Assembly (NCBI GenBank): GCA_012719355.1 | Contig: JAAYAM010000034.1 | Span: 1-56,552 of the forward strand | Source: Acidobacteriota bacterium | GTDB taxonomy: Bacteria > Acidobacteriota > UBA6911 | Direction: 5' to 3' | DNA: 56,552 nucleotides | Shown: one piece after another, positions 1-9,547 of the stretch | Position numbering within the stretch: position 1 is the stretch's first letter | How the letters are laid out: the number at the start of each line of letters is the position of its first letter | Program-made: the position numbers and the translations under genes | The notes under the pieces: generated by a model | Told to the model about the DNA's origin: nothing | What the model saw: only the letters and a program-made list of their open reading frames with translations | The model's database searches: none

Positions 1-21
1 GGTGCCACGACGTAACGAAAA

Positions 22-1881
22 TCAAACGTCGTATGGTGGGCTGACCGGGGCCTCATCGGGAGCGGTTTCGTCGTGGAGGAACTGGAGCCGGTAAAGGTGC
101 GCGTATAACCCGTTCAACCGCAACAGGTGTTCATGCCTGCCCTGTTCCACAATCATGCCTTCGTTGATGACGAAAATTATGTCCGCGCGCCGTATCGTAG
201 ACAGCCGGTGTGCGATCACAATCGTGGTCTTGCCTTCCATGAGCCGGTCAAGCGCCTCGAAAACGAGCCGCTCTGATGCTGCATCCAGTCCCGAAGTCGG
301 TTCGTCCAGAATCAGCAGGGGCGTGTCGCGTATGATCGCGCGGGCGATCGCGATACGCTGGCGCTGCCCGCCCGAGAGGGTGACGCCGCGTTCACCGACC
401 ACGGTATCGTACCCGTCGGGGAGCCGTGCGATAAATTCGTGCGCATTGGCGAGCTGGGCTGCGCGCAGGATCTCATCCCGCGTTGCCTCCGGTCTGCCAT
501 AGGCTATGTTTTCCCAGACGGGAGCATGGAAGAGGAGCGTTTCCTGGAGCACGAAACTTATCTGACTGCGGAACGATTTCTGCAGGAATCCGCGGATATC
601 ATGCCCGTCGATCCGGATCGTCCCGAAATCGGGATCGTAGAAGCGTGGAATTAGACTGATGACCGTTGTTTTGCCTGCCCCGGTCGGTCCGATAAGTGCC
701 GCGACCTGTCCCGGCTCCACGTGAAATGATACGCCGCGCAAAACCGGATAGTCGATGTGGTAGCTGAACCACACATTGTCGAACTCAACCCGTCCGGCAA
801 ATGGAGGGGCCGGACGCGCGTCGGGCAGATCATTCACCTGCCAGTGCGTCTCGAGAACTTCACGTATTCTCTCAAAGCCGACGGCCGCCTTTGAATATGT
901 GTCGGTCAACTTCGACAGGTCCTGCATAGGCTTGTACATCTTACTGAGATACGCGATGAAGACTATAAGGGAGCCTTCGGAAAGCTCTCCCGAAAGTACG
1001 AGCCTTACGCCGTACCACAGTACAATGCAGGTGCCAAGCGCGACGATCAACTCGACTATGGGCATCAGCTTGGCTTTCAGGTTGCGGGCTCGCATCGCGA
1101 TTTCGACATTCTCGAGACTGTGTTCTTCGAGCCGGCGCAGTTCGTAATCCTCCCTGGCGAAAGCTTTCACTACCCTGATGGAAGACAACACCTCGGTGAT
1201 TACCGATGCGATTTCGCCCTCTTTTTTTCTCACTTCTCTCGATGCGCGCTTGATTCTGCGGGTGTAGCTGTAGATTACGAGAAAGAGCGCAGGAACAACC
1301 GAAAGGGCCATCAAGGTGAATTCCCAGTTGAGATAAAACATGACGGTTATCATTCCCGCGATGGTCAGGCAGTTGATTACCACGCCGAGGAGTCCGGAAG
1401 TGACGAAGCTCTGAATGGCGTCGATATCGACCGTCGCCCTGCTGATCAGGTCGCCCGTCCGTTTCTGGTCATGATAGGCGAGGGAGAGGCGCTGCACGTG
1501 CGAATAGAGGGCGCGTCTCAGATCGTGCGTGATCCATTGGGCGACGCTTGTGGTGAAATACTTGTGAGCGTAACCTGACACCGCTCCAAGCATGGCTATC
1601 AGGAGCACGGTCGCGGCCGCGAGTCCCAGAATCGCCATCCTGTCATTACCTGCTATCTGGGTCAGGGTGTGGCTCAGCCAGCCCTCGACCGGCCGGTCCT
1701 TGAGCACGTTGTCAAAAACGATCTTCAGAGGAAGCGGCGCAAGCAGGTTTGCCGCAGCTTCACCGACGGCTGCGAAAAACCCGAAGACGATTTCCTTCAA
1801 GTGAGGTCTTAGCAGGGTGGCAAGTCTGAATAGTCCGTCCGGGGCGCGGAGTCCCGTCACCCGGCTGATACCGCGAAACAA
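22..1881 (-). CDS. ABC exporter, fused membrane and ATPase domains (MsbA-like)
   Basis: A 619-residue half-transporter that would work as a homodimer in the inner membrane, exporting a lipid, drug or peptide. Residues 30-320 form the six-helix membrane domain. The ATPase domain follows, with Walker A GPTGAGKT near 398-405, signature LSGGQ at 503-507, Walker B LLILDEP at 522-528 and the H-loop His in AHRLS near 558. All catalytic motifs are intact. The start read here is TTG at 1881; a GTG seven codons inside is an alternative. Because LPS genes lie in the window, MsbA-type lipid flipping is possible, but the substrate cannot be read from sequence and many such exporters are multidrug pumps. 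Confidence 0.9.
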   Translation of the reverse strand: MFRGISRVTGLRAPDGLFRLATLLRPHLKEIVFGFFAAVGEAAANLLAPLPLKIVFDNVLKDRPVEGWLSHTLTQIAGNDRMAILGLAAATVLLIAMLGAVSGYAHKYFTTSVAQWITHDLRRALYSHVQRLSLAYHDQKRTGDLISRATVDIDAIQSFVTSGLLGVVINCLTIAGMITVMFYLNWEFTLMALSVVPALFLVIYSYTRRIKRASREVRKKEGEIASVITEVLSSIRVVKAFAREDYELRRLEEHSLENVEIAMRARNLKAKLMPIVELIVALGTCIVLWYGVRLVLSGELSEGSLIVFIAYLSKMYKPMQDLSKLTDTYSKAAVGFERIREVLETHWQVNDLPDARPAPPFAGRVEFDNVWFSYHIDYPVLRGVSFHVEPGQVAALIGPTGAGKTTVISLIPRFYDPDFGTIRIDGHDIRGFLQKSFRSQISFVLQETLLFHAPVWENIAYGRPEATRDEILRAAQLANAHEFIARLPDGYDTVVGERGVTLSGGQRQRIAIARAIIRDTPLLILDEPTSGLDAASERLVFEALDRLMEGKTTIVIAHRLSTIRRADIIFVINEGMIVEQGRHEHLLRLNGLYAHLYRLQFLHDETAPDEAPVSPPYDV

Positions 1882-1962
1882 TACCTCTTCTCCCTTTTCG
1901 AATTGTGCCGTACTGCAGGCATGGCCACAAGGTGGACGGGAGGATCGGGTGCGGCTTCTATT

Positions 1963-2874
1963 CTATTTCCAGGAGAATCTGCTGACGGGACCGGCAGGGT
2001 CTCTCGTCCATTCTTCGAACGACCCGTCGTACAGTTTCACGTTTCTGTATCCAAGCAGTTGAGTCATGAGAAACCACCAGAGAGCGGCATAGCCGCCTAC
2101 TCCGCAATAAACCACGATCTCTTTTTTCGGGTCATTGCCGATGACGCCGTCGGCCATGGCGCGGAGTTCCCGGGTATCCCTGTAATTGCCGTCGCGCTGG
2201 AATACCCATGGGGCAGGCAGGTTAAACGCGCTCTTGATGTGCCCTCCGTTATGGATCCCGAAGTAGTCCTCCGGAATGCGCGCGTCTATAATAATCGCCT
2301 CGCCGATCCTGGAGAGGATCTCTTGTTTTGTCACCACTGACGAGCGGTCGATTGGGCCGGTAAAGGGAGTGGTGCGAGGGACAGGCTTCTCCGTGGTAAG
2401 CGTTCTCTTCTCCTTGACCCATCTGGTATGGCCGCCGTCGAGAACTGCGGTATTCTTCACTCCGGCCAGAATGCAGGTCCACGCAACGCGCGTGGCATCC
2501 GCACGGCTGAAGTCAGTCTCAGTTCTGTTAACGATGACAACGTGTGACGAAGCGGCAATTCCCGATTTCGTGAGAAGCGTTCGCAGTGCGGCGTCTGAGG
2601 GCAACTCCATTGAGATGCCGTCGGCCGAGACGGCCCAATCGGCCATGGGCACGTTGATTGCTCCGGCAATATGCCCCTTGTCGTATTGAGCGGTGCTCCG
2701 GATATCGACGATCACAACCTGTTGGCCGGCCGCATTCGCCTCCAGCCAGTCGGGGGACACAATGGGCGCCATCGTCCGCGCGGCGGGCTCCTTTCCGAAG
2801 AGCCGGGCTGAAGCCAGAGTCGCAGTCGTCGTCGCAACGAATTCTCTTCTTGTCAGCAGTCTGGCGGTTTCCAT
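1963..2874 (-). CDS. Exported tandem-rhodanese sulfurtransferase
   Basis: A two-domain rhodanese of the thiosulfate/3-mercaptopyruvate sulfurtransferase type. The N-terminal domain (DIRSTAQYDKGHI) lacks an active Cys, as is usual. The C-terminal domain carries the presumed catalytic Cys in VVYCGVGGYAA. The N-terminus has a twin-arginine-like stretch, TRREFVATTTATLASA, so Tat export to the periplasm is likely. I start at the ATG at 2874; an upstream in-frame TTG at 2892 would add six residues and neither has a strong ribosome site. It is transcribed away from the lipoprotein gene at 3108. The physiological sulfur donor and acceptor are unknown. Confidence 0.82.
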   Translation of the reverse strand: METARLLTRREFVATTTATLASARLFGKEPAARTMAPIVSPDWLEANAAGQQVVIVDIRSTAQYDKGHIAGAINVPMADWAVSADGISMELPSDAALRTLLTKSGIAASSHVVIVNRTETDFSRADATRVAWTCILAGVKNTAVLDGGHTRWVKEKRTLTTEKPVPRTTPFTGPIDRSSVVTKQEILSRIGEAIIIDARIPEDYFGIHNGGHIKSAFNLPAPWVFQRDGNYRDTRELRAMADGVIGNDPKKEIVVYCGVGGYAALWWFLMTQLLGYRNVKLYDGSFEEWTRDPAGPVSRFSWK

Positions 2875-3107
2875 GGATACACTATAATCCAATGGAGGTG
2901 TCTACTCCAGTCGAGTTCTTCCACTTTTCGAAAAGAGTCGGGCGTGTTACTCTCCTTTGGATTTGGATGTTCCCGGTTTGTCTCCGGAACCGATTGAAGG
3001 ATTGTGCTTTTGTGCCGCTCGTCACATGATATGGCGAGTCGATGATGATAATGTAAACTTCCCGGGCAGTTGAGAGCATCTAAAGTATTGTAAAAGGAGA
3101 TGATGCT

Positions 3108-3944
3108 ATGTCACGTATCAAATACGTCCTTTTGGCGCTGCTGCTGATGGTTTTCGCAGGGTGCAGCAGGACAAAGGAAGAGACGACAGAACAACAGCAG
3201 CCGGTACTTGAAGAACCGGCGGCGGAGCAGGGCCAGGAGAGTGCGGCAGAAGTTGCGGAGCCGGAACCGGAACCGCAGCGGGCAGCTCAGGCACCGCCTG
3301 CGCAAAGGCCCTCCACACGCCCGGTTGAACCTGAAGACGATCGTGTCCCGTCGCGACCGCGGCGACGTGCTTCCGAACCGGTTCAACAGGCTCAAGAGCC
3401 CGTACGTACGCAGCCGCCGCCACAGCCAAGATATGTCACAATACCGGTCGGAACTAACCTTCCGGTTCGGCTGCAGGATCCACTGGATTCCGGGGTCAAC
3501 AAGACAGGGGATACATTCCGGGTCCTGCTCGACCAGGATATCGTGGTTAACGGCAGAACCGTTGTTCCTCGCGGTGCTGTTCTGGAAGGGAAGCTGTCGC
3601 ATGTAGAGCGTTCCGGGCGCGTCGAAGGGCGTGCGGCTATGTCGATGCAGTTGACTAGTCTCCAGGCCGGAGGCCAGAGCTATCAGGTGCAGACCGGAGT
3701 TCTTGCCTTTGAAGCAGAGTCTTCGAAAAAGAAAGATGCAACCAAAGTCGGAGTTGGCGCCGGACTTGGTGCCGTCATAGGTGCGATTGCGGGAGGAGGA
3801 AAAGGAGCCGCGATCGGTGCAGCCGTAGGGGCGGGAGCAGGCGGAGCTACAGTGATGGCGACTCGCGGTAACGAAGTGAAATTCGATCCCGAGCACCAGC
3901 TCAGCTTTGAGCTTACGCGAGATGTAAGCGTAAGAGTCAGATAA
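3108..3944 (+). CDS. Lipoprotein with proline/glutamate-rich linker and glycine zipper
   Basis: A 278-residue predicted lipoprotein. The signal peptide ends in the lipobox VFAGC (Cys near residue 19). Residues 25-110 are a low-complexity stretch rich in Glu, Pro, Gln and Arg, probably an extended periplasmic tether. A folded region then begins with IPVGTNLPVRLQDPL and looks like a small beta-rich domain. Near residues 220-250 lies a Gly/Ala-rich zipper (GVGAGLGAVIGAIAGG) of the kind that inserts in or packs against membranes. The start is preceded by AAGGAG. The CAP-domain gene begins two bases after its stop, so they are probably co-transcribed. I do not recognise a specific function; an envelope structural role is inferred. 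Confidence 0.8.
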   Translation: MSRIKYVLLALLLMVFAGCSRTKEETTEQQQPVLEEPAAEQGQESAAEVAEPEPEPQRAAQAPPAQRPSTRPVEPEDDRVPSRPRRRASEPVQQAQEPVRTQPPPQPRYVTIPVGTNLPVRLQDPLDSGVNKTGDTFRVLLDQDIVVNGRTVVPRGAVLEGKLSHVERSGRVEGRAAMSMQLTSLQAGGQSYQVQTGVLAFEAESSKKKDATKVGVGAGLGAVIGAIAGGGKGAAIGAAVGAGAGGATVMATRGNEVKFDPEHQLSFELTRDVSVRVR

Positions 3945-3945
3945 G

Positions 3946-4437
3946 ATGAAGTTCGCTGGGACGGCGGTTCGGACCCTCTGCGTGGTATTGCTTGCAGCGG
4001 TTCCGTGCCTGCCGTCTCGGCCGGATCCGGCGGCGGATTTGCGCCGGCTGGAACTGCAGGTGCATCACGCGGTCAACCAGGAGCGCATACGAAGGAAACT
4101 TCCCCGTCTCGAATGGAGCGACTCCATGGCTGTTGAAGCCAGGAGGCATGCGGGCAATATGGCCCGCTACCGGTTTTTTGCCCATGCAGACCCGAGAAGA
4201 GGAGACATAGATGAACGTCTCGACCGTTCGGGCATACAGTGGCGGCGATGTGCCGAGAACCTGTACGAACAGAAGGGAGATCGGAACAACCTCGTGCCAT
4301 TGGCGGTAAAGGCCTGGTTGAACAGCCCCGGACACCGCAGGAACATGCTCGACTCCTTTTTTACCCACGCCGGAGTCGGAACTGCGGTTAGGAAAGATGG
4401 GACTGTGCTGCTGGTACAGAATTTTGTGTCGAAATGA
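3946..4437 (+). CDS. Secreted CAP-domain (SCP/PR-1-like) protein
   Basis: A 163-residue protein with an N-terminal signal peptide (hydrophobic TLCVVLLAAVPCL) followed by one CAP domain. Family hallmarks are visible: an opening helix HHAVNQERIRRKLPRLEW, the FAHADPR segment, CAENLY, and the GHRRNML motif near the end, which supply the conserved His and Glu residues of the CAP cavity. Bacterial members are exported and mostly uncharacterised. It starts two bases after the lipoprotein stop, and its own stop lies one base from the convergent bshA stop, leaving no room for a separate terminator. Confidence 0.85.
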   Translation: MKFAGTAVRTLCVVLLAAVPCLPSRPDPAADLRRLELQVHHAVNQERIRRKLPRLEWSDSMAVEARRHAGNMARYRFFAHADPRRGDIDERLDRSGIQWRRCAENLYEQKGDRNNLVPLAVKAWLNSPGHRRNMLDSFFTHAGVGTAVRKDGTVLLVQNFVSK

Positions 4438-4438
4438 A

Positions 4439-5563
4439 TCAGCAGCGCTCTATCACCCTGCGGTAGTAGTCCTCATAGGCCCCGATTATTTTCGTGGAGC
4501 AGAAGTGTCTTCCGGCCTTTTCTCTCGCGCGAATCCCCATTTGCCTGCGGCGGTCCCGGTCATGAAGTATTGACAGTGCGGCTCCGGTCATTCCGGTCAC
4601 GTCGTGCGGATCGATCAGGAATCCGTCTTCGCCGTCGGTGATTACCTCCGGCAGTCCCCCGACTCTGGAAGCGACAACCGGTACCTCACATGCCATTGCT
4701 TCCAATGCGACGAGTCCGAACGACTCGTTCTCGCTCGGCAGCAGCAGCAGATCGGAAATTCCGATAAGTTCCTGGATGTTGTCCTGTTTGCCCATGAAGT
4801 GTATCGAGCGCTCGATCCCTCTCTCGCGTGCGGTCCACTCAGCGTTGTTGCGCTCGGGACCATCACCGACCATGAGCAGGACAGCAGGAATTTCCTGCCG
4901 GACACGGGAGAAGATGTCGATCACCGTGGTCGGACGCTTGACGGGCCGGAAATTTGAAACGTGTATCAGGATCATCTCATTGGCCGGAGCGAAGCGTTCA
5001 CGCAGCGCCCGGTTATCGGACGGCTTATATATGTCGCAATTTACAAAATTGTATATGACCTCGATTCCCGCCTTCGCTCCGATCACGTTTATCGTAGCCT
5101 GCTTCAGGAAATGGGAAACCGCGGTTACTCCATCGGAGCGGTCTATTGAAAACCGCGTAATAGGGAGATACGACCTGTCGGATCCCACCAGCGTGATGTC
5201 AGTTCCATGGAGAGTCGTCACGACCGGAAGTTTGCGCGGATGGAGCATAGATTTTGCGAGAAATGCACTGACTGAATGCGGTATTGCGTAGTGACAGTGC
5301 AGCAGGTCCAGCCCGTGGAGTTCCGCGATTTCGGCCATTTTGGTGGCGAGCGCAAGCGCGTAGGGAGGATGATCGAAGAGGGGATAATTTGTCACCTCCA
5401 CCTCATGGAACTGAATATTGACGGACGGGGTGTTCAACCGCATCGGCAGCGAATAGCTTATGAAATGAATTTCGTGTCCTCTGTCGGCAAGTTCCTTTCC
5501 TAATTCCGTGGCAACGATTCCGCTGCCACCATAGGTGGGATAACAGGTAATTCCAATTTTCAA
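4439..5563 (-). CDS. bshA: N-acetyl-alpha-D-glucosaminyl L-malate synthase (bacillithiol step 1)
   Basis: A GT4 glycosyltransferase that joins UDP-GlcNAc to L-malate, the first step of bacillithiol synthesis. The 374-residue length fits the family. The N-terminus MKIGITCYPTYGGSG, then HCHYAIPHS and TTLHGTDITLVG, are typical of BshA rather than of other GT4 enzymes. The nucleotide-sugar site is seen in SNFRPVKR and in PSENESFGLVALEAMA. Translation starts at TTG (5563) behind a good AGGAG site. It lies 41 bases downstream of the oxoglutarate dehydrogenase gene on the same strand and may be read from the same transcript. BshB and BshC are not in the window. Confidence 0.9.
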   Translation of the reverse strand: MKIGITCYPTYGGSGIVATELGKELADRGHEIHFISYSLPMRLNTPSVNIQFHEVEVTNYPLFDHPPYALALATKMAEIAELHGLDLLHCHYAIPHSVSAFLAKSMLHPRKLPVVTTLHGTDITLVGSDRSYLPITRFSIDRSDGVTAVSHFLKQATINVIGAKAGIEVIYNFVNCDIYKPSDNRALRERFAPANEMILIHVSNFRPVKRPTTVIDIFSRVRQEIPAVLLMVGDGPERNNAEWTARERGIERSIHFMGKQDNIQELIGISDLLLLPSENESFGLVALEAMACEVPVVASRVGGLPEVITDGEDGFLIDPHDVTGMTGAALSILHDRDRRRQMGIRAREKAGRHFCSTKIIGAYEDYYRRVIERC

Positions 5564-5604
5564 GACGTCTCCTTACCCCGGGCTGAACTGCTTGGGCCGG
5601 CTCA

Positions 5605-8600
5605 TCATTCGAACGCTCTGATGATAATATCCTGCTGCTCTTTTTTGTAAGTCTTGAATGAACCGGATGCGGGGCTTGCCCTTTCTGGACGGCCGACATA
5701 GCGGAAATCGCGCCCGAATGGAAGGGTATGGGCGAGATGTCTCGATACGAAATTCCATGCTCCCATGTTCTGCGGCTCTTCCTGCACCCAGAAGACTTCG
5801 CGGGCACGCCGGTATCCCGACAGCACTCTTGACACATTCCATTCCGGGAACGGATACAGTTGTTCGATCCGGACCAGTGCTATGTGAGAGATCCCTCGGT
5901 GTGCCTTCTCCTCGAGAAGATCGTAGTAGATCTTTCCGGTACAGAGCAGGACGCGCCGAATTTGGTCCATGTGTGCGACGGACGGATCGTCAATCACCAG
6001 CTGGAACTGGCCCTCTGACAACTCATGGGGAGGAGAAGCGGATTTCGGATTTCGGAGCAGGCTCTTGGGAGTCATTACGACCAGAGGGATCCGTTTTGCA
6101 TCACGCATCTGCCTTCGGAGCACGTGAAAGTACTGGGCAGCGGTCGAAGGATAACAGACCCGCATGTTGTCCTCAGCGCACAGGGTAAGGAAACGTTCCA
6201 GCCTAGCGCTGGAGTGTTCCGGGCCCTGACCTTCCATTCCGTGCGGAAGAAGGAGGACGAGGTCGCATGGCTGCTGCCACTTGGCTTCGGAAGAGGCGAT
6301 GAAGTTGTCGATGATCACCTGGGCGCTGTTTGCGAAATCGCCGAATTGTGCTTCCCACAACACCAGGGCCAGCGGGTCGGCGACGCTGTAGCCGAACTCG
6401 AATCCGAGAACCGCGGCCTCTGAAAGGAGGCTGTCGAAAACGTCGAATCGTGCCTGGTCTCCGCTTATGTTCTGCAGCGGAATGTACTGCACGCCCGTGT
6501 CGAGATCGGAAAGGACTGCATGTCTCTGGCTGAAAGTGCCGCGCGAAGAGTCCTGGCCGCTCAGCCGCACCGGGGTGCCTTCATAGACCAGTGAGCCGAA
6601 TGCCAGCGCCTCGGCAAAACTCCAGTCGATATCGGGATTCCCCTCCACAAGCTCCCGTCGTTTGGTTATGAAGCCGGCGAGTTTGGGATGCAGGCGGAAA
6701 TTGTCAGGAATGGTCGAGAGTGCGCGCGCGATCTTTCGCAGCACGTCCATCGGAACGCTGGTGCCGCCGGGCGGCTGGAATTCGCGCAGTTCTTCTTCGG
6801 ACACCGCGAGAGGAACGTCCGGCTTGAAGGGCTGACCTCCTCTCTGGCCTTCCTGGTATGCGGTCTCGAGTTTTTCCCTGATTTCGCGTCGGATGTTCTC
6901 GACTTCTTCCTGCGTGATGATTCCTTCCCGCTGAAGAGAGTCTGCATAAAGAGTCAGGACCGAGGGCCTTTCGCTGATCTGCCTGTACAGCAGCGGCTGG
7001 GTATAACTCGGTTCGTCCGCTTCGTTATGTCCGTGGCGGCGATAGCAGAAGATATCGATCACCACATCTTTCTTGAAGCGGTTCCGGAAGGCAACCGCAA
7101 GCTCCGCCACCCGTGCGGCGGAATCCGGATCGTCTCCGTTGACGTGAAAGATCGGCGCCTGGACGGAACGTGCAAGATCCGTGGGATACGGGGAAGAGCG
7201 TGCTTCTTCAGGGAGCGTCGTGAAGCCTATCTGGTTGTTTATTACTATGTGGATGGTGCCGCCGGTCCTGTATCCGTAAAGCTGGGAGAGGTTGATCGTC
7301 TCCCACACGACTCCCTGGCCTGCAAATGCGGCATCGCCGTGAATCAGGACGGGGATGATCTTGTCACGCATCACATCTCCGCCTCTCTCCTGCTTGGCAC
7401 GCACAATCCCTTCGGCCACCGGGTTGACCCATTCGAGGTGACTGGGGTTGGGAGGGACTGAGACTGCTATTGTGCGCCCGTCCGGTGAGGTGAAGCGACC
7501 GGCGGAACCCAGGTGATACTTGACGTCACCGGAGCCCTGCGTCGTGAGAGGATCGACGATATCTTCAAACTCAGAGAAGATTCTCGCCAGCGGAGTGCCG
7601 ATTATATTTGCCAGAACGTTCAGCCGGCCGCGATGCGCCATCCCAATCACCGCTTCTCTCACCCCGGCGCCGGAGCACTCGGAGAGAACGGTTGCGAGGA
7701 CCGCGATAGTCGTTTCCGCACCTTCCAGGCTGAAGCGTTTGTGTCCCACAAATTTCGTATGGAGGTATTTCTCAAACACCTCCGCAGCCGCAAGATACCT
7801 GAGGATCTGCAGCCTTGTCGGGGCATCCATCGGCCCGCGTGCTTCCGGCGGCTCGATCCTGTCCTGGATCCAGGTCTTTTCGTCCGGATCCTGAATGTGG
7901 CGATACTCGACCCCGACATTTCGGCAGTAAGCTTCGCGCAGGGCCGAGAGTATCTGGCGCAGTGTGCCGCGTTCGAGTCCGCCGAGACCGCCTGTGAGGA
8001 ACTCTCGATCCAGGTCCCACATCGTGAGGCCGAAATTCTCCGGGTCGAGTTCAGAATGATAGATCTGGTGCTTGCCGAGCGGATCGAGGTTTGCGATAAG
8101 ATGGCCGCGCACGCGATAGAGGTTTATCAGTTCGAGCACGCCGATCTGTTTGTCCAGTTCTTCCTTCGCCGGTATCTGACGCAGCAGCGACGGGTGATGG
8201 TCGCGAGCCCATTGCAACGGAACCGTGGGGAGTTCGAGATCTTCAAATATGAGTTCGTAGAAAGAGTCCTGGCCGAGGAGCAATTCCTTTATCCGCCCCA
8301 GGAATTCGCCCGACTCCGCTCCCTGGATTATCCGGTGATCGTAGGTGCAGCTGATCATCATTACTTTGCTGAGTCCCAGGCTCGACAACGCTTTGGGGGA
8401 CCAGGCATGGTACTCCGGCGGATATCCGATCGTTCCGGTGGCTATGACGGCGCCCTGGTTCTTCATCAGGCGCGGCACCGAGGTGTAGGTCCCGACGGTG
8501 CCCGGATTCGTGAGCGTGATGGTGGTACCCTGAAAATCGGAGGGATCCATGACGCCGTTCCGGACACGCTCGATGAGCGCGCTGTAGGCGCCGATGAAAG

Positions 8601-9030
8601 AGCGAAAAGAGATCTTATCGGCGTTCTTGATATTCGGCACGATGAGCGTGCGGCCTCCGTCCTTGCGCACATGGTCGACCGCAATCCCGAGATTGACCTC
8701 GCGTCCTGTCCTGTGGTGCGGCACTCCATCGATGATTTCAAAAGAAGAGTTGATGTTAGGGTGCGTGTGCAGAGCCCGGACTATGGCCCAGGCGATGATG
8801 TGAGTGAACGAGACCTTCGGCATCCCGGTGGCCTCGAGATGTTCATTGATTATCCGCCGGTTTTCTTCGAGCAGCTTTACTGGAATGGCGCGATAGGATG
8901 TTGCAACAGGAATTGAAAGGCTGGCCTCCATGTTTTCGACGACGCGGAGGTTGCCGCCTCTGATCGGTTCCGTATAGGGGTGCTCGGGGCGTTGTTCCGA
9001 GTTTTCGACAACGGGCTCTTCAAATCGCAT
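5605..9030 (-). CDS. kgd: Fused oxoglutarate dehydrogenase E1 with E2-type acyltransferase domain (KGD/OdhA-like)
   Basis: An 1141-residue fusion. Residues about 25-270 are an E2 succinyltransferase catalytic domain ending in TYDHRIIQGAESG, with no lipoyl domain. The rest is a thiamine-diphosphate E1 of the SucA type, with GMAHRGRLNVLAN and RRHGHNEADEPSYTQP. This is the architecture of mycobacterial KGD and corynebacterial OdhA (about 1230 residues), which decarboxylate 2-oxoglutarate in the TCA cycle and borrow the lipoyl domain of a separate E2. Here lpdA, lipB and a lipoyl-bearing E2 lie at 17.3-20.9 kb. The N-terminus is shorter than in actinobacteria. Upstream on the same strand are a zinc-ribbon gene and a kinase homologue. 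Confidence 0.93.
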   Translation of the reverse strand: MRFEEPVVENSEQRPEHPYTEPIRGGNLRVVENMEASLSIPVATSYRAIPVKLLEENRRIINEHLEATGMPKVSFTHIIAWAIVRALHTHPNINSSFEIIDGVPHHRTGREVNLGIAVDHVRKDGGRTLIVPNIKNADKISFRSFIGAYSALIERVRNGVMDPSDFQGTTITLTNPGTVGTYTSVPRLMKNQGAVIATGTIGYPPEYHAWSPKALSSLGLSKVMMISCTYDHRIIQGAESGEFLGRIKELLLGQDSFYELIFEDLELPTVPLQWARDHHPSLLRQIPAKEELDKQIGVLELINLYRVRGHLIANLDPLGKHQIYHSELDPENFGLTMWDLDREFLTGGLGGLERGTLRQILSALREAYCRNVGVEYRHIQDPDEKTWIQDRIEPPEARGPMDAPTRLQILRYLAAAEVFEKYLHTKFVGHKRFSLEGAETTIAVLATVLSECSGAGVREAVIGMAHRGRLNVLANIIGTPLARIFSEFEDIVDPLTTQGSGDVKYHLGSAGRFTSPDGRTIAVSVPPNPSHLEWVNPVAEGIVRAKQERGGDVMRDKIIPVLIHGDAAFAGQGVVWETINLSQLYGYRTGGTIHIVINNQIGFTTLPEEARSSPYPTDLARSVQAPIFHVNGDDPDSAARVAELAVAFRNRFKKDVVIDIFCYRRHGHNEADEPSYTQPLLYRQISERPSVLTLYADSLQREGIITQEEVENIRREIREKLETAYQEGQRGGQPFKPDVPLAVSEEELREFQPPGGTSVPMDVLRKIARALSTIPDNFRLHPKLAGFITKRRELVEGNPDIDWSFAEALAFGSLVYEGTPVRLSGQDSSRGTFSQRHAVLSDLDTGVQYIPLQNISGDQARFDVFDSLLSEAAVLGFEFGYSVADPLALVLWEAQFGDFANSAQVIIDNFIASSEAKWQQPCDLVLLLPHGMEGQGPEHSSARLERFLTLCAEDNMRVCYPSTAAQYFHVLRRQMRDAKRIPLVVMTPKSLLRNPKSASPPHELSEGQFQLVIDDPSVAHMDQIRRVLLCTGKIYYDLLEEKAHRGISHIALVRIEQLYPFPEWNVSRVLSGYRRAREVFWVQEEPQNMGAWNFVSRHLAHTLPFGRDFRYVGRPERASPASGSFKTYKKEQQDIIIRAFE

Positions 9031-9084
9031 ATACGAGTCTCTCGTGTGCTGACGGGGGGAGCAGCGTTGATCATGAGCATCGCA

Positions 9085-9414
9085 TCAGTCCTGCCGGCGG
9101 CTTTCACCTGCAAAATAGGCGTCATAGAGTTCCCTGGCGCGGGCAAGGTCTCGCTTTTCAACCAGCAGGGAAGTCATCTCGGCCTTGCTGGCTATGCCGA
9201 TCGGATCGACTTCTCCTCTGACGACCGTCCTGATCCCATTCTTTTCGAGTAATTCATTGATCATCTCTGCCTGAGAAACGTTGAACAGTCTGGCCAGCTC
9301 CACGAGTTCCGTGCCTCCGGCATCGTCAGCGCTCTCGGGCAGCCTTACGCCGCAAACGGCACAGGCGCTTGCCCCGGGGGAATATTCGTTTTCACAGTTC
9401 GGACAAAACGGCAT
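9085..9414 (-). CDS. Small zinc-ribbon protein, DUF2007-like C-terminus
   Basis: A 109-residue protein. It opens with a zinc ribbon, CPNCENEY then CAVCGVR, giving two CxxC pairs. The rest (ELARLFNVSQAEMINELLEK through SLLVEKRDLARARELYDAY) resembles small ferredoxin-like DUF2007 signal-transduction domains. I chose the ATG at 9414 because it follows a strong AGGAGGAGG site and sits directly before the Cys motif; the longer open frame upstream is not supported. It lies 54 bases before the oxoglutarate dehydrogenase start and is probably in its operon. The function is unknown. Confidence 0.78.
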   Translation of the reverse strand: MPFCPNCENEYSPGASACAVCGVRLPESADDAGGTELVELARLFNVSQAEMINELLEKNGIRTVVRGEVDPIGIASKAEMTSLLVEKRDLARARELYDAYFAGESRRQD

Positions 9415-9547
9415 CTTCCTCCTCCTGGCCAGGCACGTCGGAAAGCGATGCACCTGCACCATCGCGTAATTGACCTCTAAAAACGCGCCTACCTGAATTA
9501 TTGCACCAAATTGGCGGCGAGAATAGGGGCGTACGGGCCAAGAGAGC

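Noticed and set aside
2883-2888. TATAAT on the plus strand near the rhodanese start
   Set aside because: It lies over 200 bases before the lipoprotein gene and has no -35 at suitable spacing; not convincing as a promoter.
7513-8916. A 467-codon open frame on the plus strand opposite kgd
   Set aside because: It lies wholly inside the strongly supported kgd gene and shows no recognisable motif; such long antisense frames are common in GC-rich genes.
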